From Gammaproteobacteria bacterium (GTDB lineage Bacteria > Pseudomonadota > Gammaproteobacteria > Pseudomonadales > Azotimanducaceae_A), in NCBI GenBank assembly GCA_002728935.1, contig PBWF01000044.1, forward strand, positions 60,324 to 66,168: 5,845 nt of DNA. The letters run 5' to 3'. The position numbers and the translations under genes are program-made. Of the stretch, positions 1-5,704 are shown one piece after another (the first letter of the stretch is position 1; every line of letters starts with the position of its first letter). The notes below the pieces were generated by a model. That model saw only the letters and a list, made by a program, of their open reading frames with translations. It did no database searches and was not told the origin of the DNA.

Positions 1-494
1 CTGCGCCAAGTGGTGCCAACCAGCAACCTTGGCACTTCGCTATGGTTAGTTCACCCGACGTGAAAGCGATGATACGACGCGAAGCGGAGGTGGAGGAGCG
101 AGCATTTTATAGTGAGCGAGCTTCTGAAGAATGGCTTGATGCGCTGGCACCGATTGGAACGGACGCGAATAAAGCATTCCTTGAGGACGCGAGTCATCTG
201 ATTGCTATCTTTCAGGTTCGGCATTCCATCGATGAAGAGGGCAACAAAGTCAAACATTACTATCCCCTTGAATCCGTCGGCATAGCGACGGGATTTTTGA
301 TCGCTGCCTGCCATCAAGCGGGTCTTGTAACGCTAACTCATACTCCGAGCCCGATGCGGTTTCTCAACAAGATTCTTGCTCGGCCGAGTGCCGAACGCCC
401 ATTCTTGCTATTGGCAGTGGGATACCCTGCAGAGGGGGCCTGCGTACCCGATATCCATCGCAAACCGGCAGATCAGATTTTATCCATGCACTAG
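1..494 (+). CDS. Nitroreductase-fold flavoprotein, iodotyrosine deiodinase (IYD)-like; 5' end outside window
   Basis: Partial gene: the frame is open from base 3 (163 codons visible) and runs off the left edge. The ATG at 42 is internal, because the codons before it encode [10 protein letters not shown], the FMN-phosphate-binding motif near the N-terminus of this family; roughly 50-60 residues are missing. Numbering from that Ala as residue 1, Glu32, Tyr36 and Lys57 have the same spacing as the Glu/Tyr/Lys lid residues that hold the halotyrosine zwitterion in animal IYD (E157/Y161/K182 in human, recalled from memory). Downstream come a THTP motif, where family members place a Thr/Ser near FMN N5, then VGYPAE and a VPDI..KP..QI ending, also IYD-like. 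Known family chemistry is FMN-dependent reductive dehalogenation of halotyrosines or other flavin reduction; the actual substrate here is inferred. A strong terminator follows the stop codon. Family assignment is secure, deiodinase activity likely but unproven. Confidence 0.9.
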   Translation, partial: APSGANQQPWHFAMVSSPDVKAMIRREAEVEERAFYSERASEEWLDALAPIGTDANKAFLEDASHLIAIFQVRHSIDEEGNKVKHYYPLESVGIATGFLIAACHQAGLVTLTHTPSPMRFLNKILARPSAERPFLLLAVGYPAEGACVPDIHRKPADQILSMH

Positions 495-542
495 CCGTCG
501 GGTTCTCGTGCGTTAGCTGGGGTGTTGAATTGGCCTGAGCGC

Positions 543-578
543 GGGCATGGTGGGAAAATCACGCCAATGCCCTTTTTT
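543..578 (+). terminator. Rho-independent terminator of the IYD-like gene
   Basis: GGGCAT (543-548) pairs with ATGCCC (567-572). The stem continues inward as GG/CC past a bulged A, then a G-U pair and a G-C pair. The loop is A-rich and six T residues (573-578) follow directly. It lies 49 bases after the stop codon of the flavoprotein gene, as expected for a plus-strand intrinsic terminator. On the minus strand there is no matching U-tract, so it is not a bidirectional element. Confidence 0.8.
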
Positions 579-747
579 GGGGCTGTTACTCCCCTCAACT
601 CACCGGGATTCAGAAATGCGGTGTTCCCAAATTCACACCCTATAGCGTTGATACTAGCGAGCATGCGAGCTCTGATTATCGTTAATCGCGCAATGCCTAC
701 GGTCTTGTTTGCTTACGATGGCTGAAAAGGCACCCAACATGGAAGGC

Positions 748-773
748 TCAGCGCAGCGAGGTGGCTGCGTTGA
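748..773 (-). terminator. Possible hairpin terminator of prc (no U-tract)
   Basis: TCAGCGCAGC (748-757) and GCTGCGTTGA (764-773) form a stem of about ten base pairs around a six-base loop. It begins six bases past the prc stop codon on the minus strand. In the minus-strand transcript one pair becomes an A-C mismatch, leaving a six-pair GC-rich core plus three pairs. No U-tract follows directly; the nearest run of four T lies about 20 bases further on. It may act as a weak or Rho-assisted terminator or a 3' stabilising hairpin. Confidence 0.35.
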
Positions 774-778
774 TTGGA

Positions 779-3070
779 TTAGATCGGTGCGCGTGCAGGG
801 GATTGCTGCGCCGTTCGCTTCTGGAGCGAAATGAGATCCGCTAAGACATTGCCGGCCTCGACAATGTAGGCATCGGGTGGCTCTTTCTCCTCAGCATCGG
901 TGTCCTCTAATCCTTCCACCTGATTAGCATCGTTCGTCGCGCCGGACAGATCGATTGAAGGCGTTGGCGATGATAGACCGTCTTCCGATACATCGGTCAG
1001 TTCGGAATTGATTCCCCCGTTTGCGACGAAGTCGGATATTGACTCTGTATCACCTAAGGTTGTAGGGGTGTCGGCGTTATCAGACTGCTCATTCAATTCC
1101 TCAAGTGAGGCGACCGCTGGCAACCCCTGGGCCGCGCGCTTGGTATTCGTGAGTGCTAGCCAGAACGATTCGTTATCTGATTTCTCTTGTATCCGCTCCG
1201 ATTCTCGCAGTGAGAGCTGCGTATCGTCAGCTCTTAACTGACGATACTTAAAGGCCTCGATAACATAATTAAATTCTGGATCTTCCAGTATTCTTGCTTC
1301 ATGCCTGCTGATCAGTTCCGGCAAATAGGCTTGAATATCGCCCTTGGCTCTGTAATACGTGGGCCGAATTTGGTCCCAGGGTAGTGGATCGTCCAAGGTG
1401 CTCTCGCCAATCGCCTCTGGATCATAATCATCCGGGTAGCGTAAATCAGGGATGATGCCGCGATGCTGGGTTGAATCACCCGTGATCCGGTAGAACTTAG
1501 CTTGCGTCATCTTCAACTGACCATATTCGAGGGGTTGCAACGTCTGCACGGTTCCCTTGCCGAAGGTTTGGGTGCCGATCACCAAACCTCGTTGGTAGTC
1601 TTGAATAGCGCCCGCGAAAATTTCTGAGGCGGAGGCGCTCAGTCTGTTGACTAAGACGGCAAGTGGACCGCGGTAAGACGTGCGTACATCTCGGTCACTC
1701 AAGACATCAACGCGATTCGCTTTGCTTCGAATTTGAACGGTGGGGCCCCGATCGATAAAAAGGCCAGTGAGCGTTTTTGCTTCCTGCAGTGAACCGCCCC
1801 CGTTATCCCGAAGATCGATAATGACCCCATCTACATTTTGGGCCTGCAGCTCGTCGAGTAGCCGTTTGACGTCGCGGGTCGTGCTCCGGAAATTTGGGTC
1901 CCCGTTCTGCATTGCCTTGAAATCCACATAAAAGGTGGGGATATCAATCACGCCGATTCGAACCAGATTGCCAAACTGTTCTATTTCAACGACTTCGGCT
2001 TGGGCCGTCTGTTCTTCAAGTTCCACTTTTTTTCGGACAATCTCTACAACCCTCGAGCTAGCCAAGTCCGATGAACCCTCTGGAAGGATTTGCAGAAAGA
2101 CGCTTGTATCTCGCTTACCCCGAATGAGTTGCACAACGTCGTCAACGCGCCACCCGATGATGTCAACAATGTCCTCATTTTCTTGGCCCACACCAATGAT
2201 CCGATCGTTGGGTCTGATGGACTTGGACTTTTCCGCAGGCCCAGCAGGGACAAGACTCACAACCTTCGTGTATTCATCCTCTGTTTGTAGCAGGGCGCCG
2301 ATGCCTTCAAGAGACAGGCTCATGTTGATGTTAAAGTTTTCGCTCGTGATAGGGGAAAAGTACTGGGTGTGTGGATCGTAGGTTTTGGCGAACGCATTCA
2401 TAAAGAGCTGATAGACGTCGTCCTGGTTAGTTTTCTCAAGTCGGCTCAATCTAATTGAATAGCGCTTATGAAGGAGGGTTTGAATGTCTTCGAAGGACTT
2501 GCCCGCTAACTTGAGATTCAATACATCATTTTTGATGCGCTTTCGCCATAACTCATCGAGTGCCGTCTCGCTGATTGCGAAGGGTAGTTCTGATCGGTCT
2601 AGCTCGAGATGCTCCTCTCTTTCAAAGTCAAACTGATCGACTCCTCGATCGATCAACTCGATGACCCAGGAGAAGCGTGCGGTGACTTTGGCTTGGTATC
2701 GGTTAAAAATGTCGAACGCGGGTCCGAGATCAGATCGTCTGAGCGAGTTATCAAGTTCCCATCGATACTGTGACAATGCTGCGACATCGGGTTGGGTGAG
2801 GTAGCTTTTGGAAGGGTCCAGGTCTTCGATATAGCGATCAAACACTTCTGCGGAAACGTCATCATCTAAGACCTGATCGACGTAGTGCTGCTCTCTCAAC
2901 GCACTCAGGACGTGTTTGGTGGTGATCTCTTGGATATCGCTCGGCGCTAGCTCCGATGTTGTGGCGGTCGCCAGCGCAGTGCCACTCGTGCCAATGATCG
3001 ATATCAGGTACAAGGTCAGAAGCGTTGTCCTGGTGCTTGTAATTCTGAGGTGAATCGATTGGGGCAGCAT
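779..3070 (-). CDS. prc: Carboxy-terminal processing (tail-specific) protease Prc/Tsp, S41 family
   Basis: Periplasmic serine protease that in known members degrades proteins with nonpolar C-termini, processes lipoproteins and trims peptidoglycan hydrolases. From the chosen ATG at 3070 it is 763 residues, against about 680 in E. coli. Residues 1-34 form a signal peptide ending ALA before TATT. The N-terminal helical domain spans about 41-243 and contains FDRYIEDLDPSKSYL. A PDZ domain follows (about 251-333, LEGIGALL and PNDRIIGV). The S41 core (about 368-548) has DLRDNGGGSL, RLSASASEIFAGA and GTQTFGKGTVQ. Ser480 and Lys505 lie 25 apart with Asp491 between, matching the E. coli Ser430/Asp441/Lys455 spacing. 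The C-terminal domain ends in a conserved helix (about 732-750, VEAGNVLADLISLQK), preceded by an atypical acidic, Ser/Thr-rich linker of about 72 residues. The frame is open upstream to a TTG at 3301, but a long extension before a good signal peptide is unlikely. The ribosome binding site at 3070 is weak, so the start is less certain than the function. Confidence 0.95.
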   Translation of the reverse strand: MLPQSIHLRITSTRTTLLTLYLISIIGTSGTALATATTSELAPSDIQEITTKHVLSALREQHYVDQVLDDDVSAEVFDRYIEDLDPSKSYLTQPDVAALSQYRWELDNSLRRSDLGPAFDIFNRYQAKVTARFSWVIELIDRGVDQFDFEREEHLELDRSELPFAISETALDELWRKRIKNDVLNLKLAGKSFEDIQTLLHKRYSIRLSRLEKTNQDDVYQLFMNAFAKTYDPHTQYFSPITSENFNINMSLSLEGIGALLQTEDEYTKVVSLVPAGPAEKSKSIRPNDRIIGVGQENEDIVDIIGWRVDDVVQLIRGKRDTSVFLQILPEGSSDLASSRVVEIVRKKVELEEQTAQAEVVEIEQFGNLVRIGVIDIPTFYVDFKAMQNGDPNFRSTTRDVKRLLDELQAQNVDGVIIDLRDNGGGSLQEAKTLTGLFIDRGPTVQIRSKANRVDVLSDRDVRTSYRGPLAVLVNRLSASASEIFAGAIQDYQRGLVIGTQTFGKGTVQTLQPLEYGQLKMTQAKFYRITGDSTQHRGIIPDLRYPDDYDPEAIGESTLDDPLPWDQIRPTYYRAKGDIQAYLPELISRHEARILEDPEFNYVIEAFKYRQLRADDTQLSLRESERIQEKSDNESFWLALTNTKRAAQGLPAVASLEELNEQSDNADTPTTLGDTESISDFVANGGINSELTDVSEDGLSSPTPSIDLSGATNDANQVEGLEDTDAEEKEPPDAYIVEAGNVLADLISLQKRTAQQSPARAPI

Positions 3071-3312
3071 TTTCCAAGCGGTGAGCAAACGAGCTATTGG
3101 CCGATAATCACGCATTCCAGTTGCAGAAAAACGAGGGTTGTCTTGGCGCGTTCCGATCAATCGTTTTAGGAAGGGCGAGAATACACGGGTCATGACTGTT
3201 GAATGTCCTGCTGCAGAGGTGGCACCAAGTGAGGCTAGCATAAAAAAGAATACCTGGTTTCTACGAAGTTGCTCAAACAGTTGCTCAATCGTCTGAAGCA
3301 AGATCAGATGAA

Positions 3313-3330
3313 TAGTCTGTCACCAGACTA
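3313..3330. repeat. Perfect 7-base inverted repeat with 4-base spacer
   Basis: TAGTCTG (3313-3319) and CAGACTA (3324-3330) are exact reverse complements separated by TCAC. It lies about 243 bases upstream of the chosen prc start and 12 bases upstream of the in-frame TTG at 3301. It could be a small RNA hairpin in the prc leader or a protein-binding dyad. Neither strand carries a following T-run, so it does not look like a terminator. Confidence 0.55.
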
Positions 3331-3472
3331 CGCTGTGCTTTGTTAGCGTTCATCTGCCAGATCAAAGGTGGTTCGAATGGATGTTGGAAGATGGTTTGGG
3401 TGCTGACCTCCTGGCTGTCAATGCGTACTAAACTATAAGGAGGAGGGACCAAGTCGACTCGGTGGTGAGTGG

Positions 3473-3501
3473 GTGATTGTTTGTCAAGATAAAACAATCA
3501 C
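3473..3501. repeat. Perfect 10-base inverted repeat between divergent genes, operator-like
   Basis: GTGATTGTTT (3473-3482) and AAACAATCAC (3492-3501) are exact reverse complements separated by nine bases. Neither side has a U-tract, so a terminator is unlikely. Arm length, AT-rich inner half-sites and position between prc and the FKBP gene fit a binding site for a dimeric regulator, or a hairpin in a long leader. A TTGACA overlaps it on the minus strand (3482-3487). The regulator is unknown. Confidence 0.6.
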
Positions 3502-3587
3502 GGACGGAATGACTAAATTTCGATGCTGGATTGACGATAACCGGCGAGCCCGCTTGGCGTAGTGTTGCGCTACCTTTTGATGCTTGA

Positions 3588-3615
3588 GCTTGCCTCGAGC
3601 GATAGAGGAGCAAGC
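3588..3615. repeat. Bulged hairpin upstream of the FKBP gene
   Basis: GCTTGC (3588-3593) pairs with GCAAGC (3610-3615), and inside it CTC (3594-3596) pairs with GAG (3605-3607), leaving a two-base bulge and an eight-base loop. It ends 74 bases before the FKBP start codon. If the promoter is further upstream this would be a leader hairpin. A weak promoter-like pair overlaps it (TTGATG at 3577-3582 and GATAGA at 3601-3606, 18-base spacing), so either reading is tentative. Confidence 0.35.
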
Positions 3616-3675
3616 GCCGGCAGGGAAGGTCAAGGTCACGCCTGAGGTTTGGGTTGTGCGATACTGTACTTGTTG

Positions 3676-3682
3676 AAAGGAG
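3676..3682 (+). promoter_or_regulatory. Ribosome binding site that fixes the FKBP start
   Basis: AAAGGAG lies seven bases before the ATG at 3690. This favours that ATG over the in-frame TTG at 3654, which has no ribosome binding site and would place twelve extra residues before the signal peptide. Confidence 0.85.
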
Positions 3683-3689
3683 TTGGATA

Positions 3690-4403
3690 ATGAAACAAGT
3701 CAGTTTGAGAGCTTGGTTGATCGCGGCTTTTTTGGGTTTTCAGGTGAATGTACATGCGAGCGAGGGCGCAGAGGCAGATGACGCAGGCCTGACTGAGGGG
3801 AGGGGTTATTTTTTTGGCTACTCGTTTGGCAACATGCTTCAACAGAATGGAAATCCTGATGTTGATTTGGGCGCGTTGCTGGAAGGGATTAAGGATTCCC
3901 TAGGTGGTGTGCAGCCCACCTTATCAGCAGAAGAACAAACCGCCATCATCGAAATGGTTCGTACCCGTCAAGCTGAAATGGAAGCTGCCGCTCAGGCCGA
4001 GCGCGATAGTATGGCGACAGATTCCAAGGCGGCTGGCGTCGCCTATCTTGCCAAGAACGCGGAAAGTGCTGATGTAAAGGTCACGGCTTCTGGACTGCAG
4101 GTTGAGACTATAGTCGAAGGGAAAGGCCAGGCGCCAAGCGCAACCGACAAAGTCGTTGTGCATTATGAGGGCCGGCTGATTGATGGGACGGTCTTCGATA
4201 GCTCCATTGCTAGAGGTCAGCCTGCCGAGTTTGGATTGAACCAGGTGATTCCAGGGTGGACAGAAGGGCTGCAGCTCATGAAGCCTGGAGGGAAAGCCCG
4301 TCTCACTATTCCGTCAGAGTTGGGGTACGGCCCTGGCGGCGTCGGAAATATTCCCCCTAACGCGGTCTTGGTGTTTGACGTAGAACTGATCGAAGTGAAG
4401 TAG
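3690..4403 (+). CDS. Periplasmic FKBP-type peptidyl-prolyl cis-trans isomerase (FkpA/Mip-like)
   Basis: 237 residues. Residues 1-23 are a signal peptide with cleavage predicted after VHA; there is no lipobox cysteine, so a soluble periplasmic protein is expected. Residues about 33-125 form the helical FKBP N-terminal dimerisation domain, starting with the typical [14 protein letters not shown] stretch and a long Glu/Ala-rich helix. Residues about 135-237 are the FKBP fold with its binding-pocket residues present: Tyr159 (VHYEG), Phe169-Asp170 (VFDSS), Phe181, Val186-Ile187 and Trp190 (VIPGW), Tyr213 (ELGYG) and Phe229 (VFDVEL), followed by IPPNA just before the last strand. Family members catalyse prolyl isomerisation and act as chaperones on exported proteins as V-shaped dimers. 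The gene is divergent from the periplasmic protease gene, consistent with a shared role in envelope protein quality. It ends in tandem stops TAG TAA. FkpA and FklB/Mip subtypes cannot be separated with certainty, so no symbol is given. Confidence 0.95.
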   Translation: MKQVSLRAWLIAAFLGFQVNVHASEGAEADDAGLTEGRGYFFGYSFGNMLQQNGNPDVDLGALLEGIKDSLGGVQPTLSAEEQTAIIEMVRTRQAEMEAAAQAERDSMATDSKAAGVAYLAKNAESADVKVTASGLQVETIVEGKGQAPSATDKVVVHYEGRLIDGTVFDSSIARGQPAEFGLNQVIPGWTEGLQLMKPGGKARLTIPSELGYGPGGVGNIPPNAVLVFDVELIEVK

Positions 4404-4434
4404 TAATCCTCAGTTGGGGTTGGCCTTAGCGCTC

Positions 4435-4448
4435 CCTCGTGAGCGAGG
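4435..4448 (+). terminator. Possible terminator hairpin between convergent genes
   Basis: CCTCG (4435-4439) and CGAGG (4444-4448) form a perfect five-pair stem with a TGAG loop, and an overlapping alternative pairs CGCTC with GAGCG. It lies 31 bases after the FKBP stop codon and before the 3' end of the pentapeptide gene. Only a broken T-rich stretch (GTTTCTCGTT) follows on the plus strand and none on the minus strand, so termination is plausible for the FKBP gene but weak. Confidence 0.35.
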
Positions 4449-4472
4449 CACTCCGTTTCTCGTTAGGTTCAG

Positions 4473-5186
4473 TCAGCTGTCATCAATTTGGATACCGAGA
4501 GGGACTGCGAGATACAGCAGTTGGTCTGACGTCAGAGTGACGCCGTCAAGTCCGATGAGTGTGGGGTTGATTGAATTAAAAAGGCTTCCTCTCAGGTCGC
4601 AATCAATGATCACGGCCCGGTCGAAAATGCCGCCACCGAGATCGCATTCCGACAGGGTAGACCCCTCAAGGTTGGCCTCTGTCCAATTGACCTCGAGGCA
4701 GCGAGTATGGTCGAAGTGACTGGCTTTGAGTTCAGAGTGCGAGAGGTCGGCGAAAGAAAGCTGGGAGTCTGAGATAAGCGATGCGTGCAGCGTCGTGTTG
4801 TCATTGATGTGTCGAGCATTGCTCACGCCTCGCGCGTTCAAGCCAACGGCCTTAGTGGCAGATATTGTGACGTCGTACCACTTCGATTGAGATAAATCAC
4901 TATTCGTTAAGTCGCACTGATGAAAGGTCGCATGGGAAAGGTCCGCGTAACGAAAGGATGTGCCCGCTAAAGTGACCTCGTCATGGAACTTGCAGCTTTC
5001 AAAATGGGCGTGCCGCAGCGATGCGCTGTTGAACGAACAGGACTGAAAGAAGCAGTTTTCGAACGTATGGTCCTCCAATGATCCCTCGAAAACGACACTT
5101 TCAAACCTGTTGCTATAGAACGCCGTCTCGTTCAGGCCGCGGTGCTCGTCAAACTGTCGTTGAGTTATCGTTTTCGCTTCAGTCAA
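4473..5186 (-). CDS. Qnr-like pentapeptide-repeat protein
   Basis: 237 residues, mostly tandem pentapeptides of the A(D/N)Lxx and xxFxx kind (for example CSFNSASLRHAHF, YADLSHATF, WTEANLEG, CDLRGSLF), predicted to form a right-handed quadrilateral beta-helix. Compared from memory with QnrB, residues about 45-80 align without gaps including the CKFHDEV...F region, where Qnr has loop A. Residues about 111-149 also align without gaps across the loop B position, ending LISDSQLSFADLS. The end, GLDGVTLTSDQLLYLAVPLGI, matches the Qnr C-terminal dimerisation segment. It differs by a longer N-terminus and about one extra pentapeptide near 155-160. Qnr proteins protect DNA gyrase and topoisomerase IV from quinolones; that role here is inferred. 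The start is TTG at 5186: no other Met exists in the protein and GAGG lies seven bases upstream. No LexA box is visible, unlike some qnrB genes. Confidence 0.88.
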   Translation of the reverse strand: MTEAKTITQRQFDEHRGLNETAFYSNRFESVVFEGSLEDHTFENCFFQSCSFNSASLRHAHFESCKFHDEVTLAGTSFRYADLSHATFHQCDLTNSDLSQSKWYDVTISATKAVGLNARGVSNARHINDNTTLHASLISDSQLSFADLSHSELKASHFDHTRCLEVNWTEANLEGSTLSECDLGGGIFDRAVIIDCDLRGSLFNSINPTLIGLDGVTLTSDQLLYLAVPLGIQIDDS

Positions 5187-5190
5187 TGGT

Positions 5191-5198
5191 CCACCTCT
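5191..5198 (-). promoter_or_regulatory. Ribosome binding site supporting the TTG start of the Qnr-like gene
   Basis: On the minus strand AGAGGTGG precedes the TTG at 5186, with GAGG seven bases from the codon. As the protein has no internal methionine, this site decides the start. Confidence 0.7.
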
Positions 5199-5218
5199 TG
5201 CTCGCTTTAAGTGCTAGC

Positions 5219-5224
5219 ATCATA
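5219..5224 (-). promoter_or_regulatory. Candidate -10 box of the Qnr-like gene
   Basis: TATGAT on the minus strand matches the sigma-70 -10 consensus at five of six positions and lies 32 bases upstream of the TTG. No good -35 is found at 16-18 bases (CTGCAG is the nearest), so the promoter would be weak or activator-dependent. It sits in the 61-base divergent gap shared with the small membrane-protein gene. Confidence 0.35.
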
Positions 5225-5247
5225 CCTTTGCTCGGATAGGCTGCAGT

Positions 5248-5511
5248 ATGCGCCGTTTGCTTTCAACATTTGTATTTGGCGGCGCTTTTATCTGGGTCGC
5301 AGTCGTGTTTTTTGATGTGCCTCGAGAGATTATTTGGGTCTTCCTTGTTTTGACTGTCGTCTTGGTTTTCAGTTTGGTGGTTGCCGGTTTGTTCGGAGGG
5401 GTCTTCTTGCGATTGATGCGCCGAGAGCGGCGAAGTAAACGCTGGTTTAATCAACCTGAGGCAGACGTCGAATCAGAGACAGATCCATCGATTAAGGCGC
5501 CCGATCGCTAG
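5248..5511 (+). CDS. Small two-helix membrane protein, unknown function
   Basis: 87 residues, not recognised as a named family. Residues about 4-22 and 28-50 are strongly hydrophobic and separated by a short DVPRE turn, giving two transmembrane helices. Basic residues at the start (MRR) and after helix two (RLMRRERRSKR) place both ends in the cytoplasm by the positive-inside rule. The tail (68-87) is acidic and polar. The ATG is preceded by GGATAGG with a seven-base gap, a modest ribosome binding site. The gene is divergent from the Qnr-like gene across 61 bases, so the two promoters must lie close together. Hydrophobic pattern, charge bias and ribosome binding site support a real gene; function is unknown. 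Confidence 0.75.
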   Translation: MRRLLSTFVFGGAFIWVAVVFFDVPREIIWVFLVLTVVLVFSLVVAGLFGGVFLRLMRRERRSKRWFNQPEADVESETDPSIKAPDR

Positions 5512-5628
5512 CAATGAATCGATGTGCGATCAATGCGTGTTATGGGTAGGAGGAGTGAGTATTCGAGTGGCGCTTAAAGCCCCGTCGGCAAGAAAAGAGC
5601 GTCGGTTCGAATGCGCCGATTCCAAACA

Positions 5629-5664
5629 AGGACTCAGTCAGAGCCTAACCAGAGTCCTGTTAGG
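5629..5664. repeat. Interleaved inverted repeats, possible alternative RNA hairpins
   Basis: AGGACTC (5629-5635) is complementary to GAGTCCT (5652-5658). CCTAAC (5644-5649), inside that loop, is complementary to GTTAGG (5659-5664), directly after the first stem. The order is that of a pseudoknot, but with no bases between the two 3' strands both stems could hardly form together. Two mutually exclusive hairpins are more likely. GTTAG (5659-5663) can also pair with CTAAC at 5699-5703. Confidence 0.5.
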
Positions 5665-5704
5665 TGTAGCTAAATTTCGCTAGCTAGTGACTCAGTCTCT
5701 AACC
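5631..5704 (+). repeat. Short imperfect direct repeat, 58 bases apart
   Basis: GACTCAGTC occurs at 5631-5639 and 5689-5697. Each copy is followed by CTAACC (5645-5650 and 5699-5704), after five bases in the first copy and one base in the second. The nine-base unit is itself a near-palindrome (GACT-C-AGTC). The repeat may be binding sites, a small duplication, or chance. Confidence 0.4.

Larger units (their letters stand above)
495..778. other. Intergenic region between two gene 3' ends
   Basis: This tail-to-tail gap between the flavoprotein gene and prc holds the terminator at 543-578 and a hairpin at 748-773. A 67-codon open frame at 522-725 runs through the terminator, lacks a ribosome binding site and reads as low-information sequence, so I do not call it a gene. 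A short GATTA/TAATC hairpin (674-687) is probably chance. I see nothing else here. Confidence 0.6.
3071..3689. other. Divergent intergenic region between prc and the FKBP gene
   Basis: This is a long gap (619 bases) for two head-to-head genes. Positions 3071-3301 remain open in the prc frame but show no convincing coding signal before the signal peptide. The remainder contains perfect dyads at 3313-3330 and 3473-3501 and a bulged hairpin at 3588-3615. A TATA-like core at 3432-3439 reads TATAAG on the plus strand, with a poor -35 (CTGGCT, 3411-3416, 17-base spacing), and TATAGT on the minus strand with no -35. A TTGACA lies on the minus strand at 3482-3487, inside the larger dyad, but has no -10 at normal spacing. 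I found no sigma-E-like promoter at correct spacing, although fkpA and other folding factors in related bacteria are often stress-regulated. Promoters are therefore unresolved. Confidence 0.6.

Noticed and set aside
522..725. 67-codon plus-strand open frame between the flavoprotein gene and prc
   Set aside because: It runs through the intrinsic terminator at 543-578, has no ribosome binding site and no recognisable protein features.
1935..2381. 148-codon open frame antisense to prc
   Set aside because: Its Ser/Thr/Arg-rich translation is typical of the mirror of a real gene, and it lies wholly inside the conserved PDZ and protease region of prc.
3071..3200. GGAAC near 3150 on the minus strand as a sigma-E -35 for prc
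   Set aside because: The only TCT-like -10 is about 20 bases away, outside the normal spacing for that sigma factor.
3436..3444. TAAGGAGGA, a near-perfect anti-SD complement on the plus strand
   Set aside because: No ATG, GTG or TTG follows within 5-12 bases, and the first GTG further on runs into a stop after a few codons.
3285..3497. 70-codon minus-strand open frame upstream of prc
   Set aside because: It would start at TTG inside the large dyad without a ribosome binding site; no family recognised. A strong AGGAGGT on the same strand has no start codon at proper distance.
4414..4719. 101-codon open frame antisense to the Qnr-like gene
   Set aside because: It is the mirror of the pentapeptide coding sequence and has no convincing ribosome binding site.
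5187..5247. LexA (SOS) box upstream of the Qnr-like gene, as in some qnrB genes
   Set aside because: No CTGT-N8-ACAG-like sequence is present in the gap.
5604..5612. GGTTCGAAT, resembling a tRNA T-loop
   Set aside because: The base after the loop does not pair as required, and no acceptor stem, anticodon arm or CCA can be built around it.
5643..5665. GCCTAAC and GTTAGGT, matching integron attC core consensus (RYYYAAC and GTTRRRY)
   Set aside because: They are only nine bases apart, far shorter than a real attC, with no inner L-boxes and no second site around a cassette. GTTAGGT at 4462 has no partner either.
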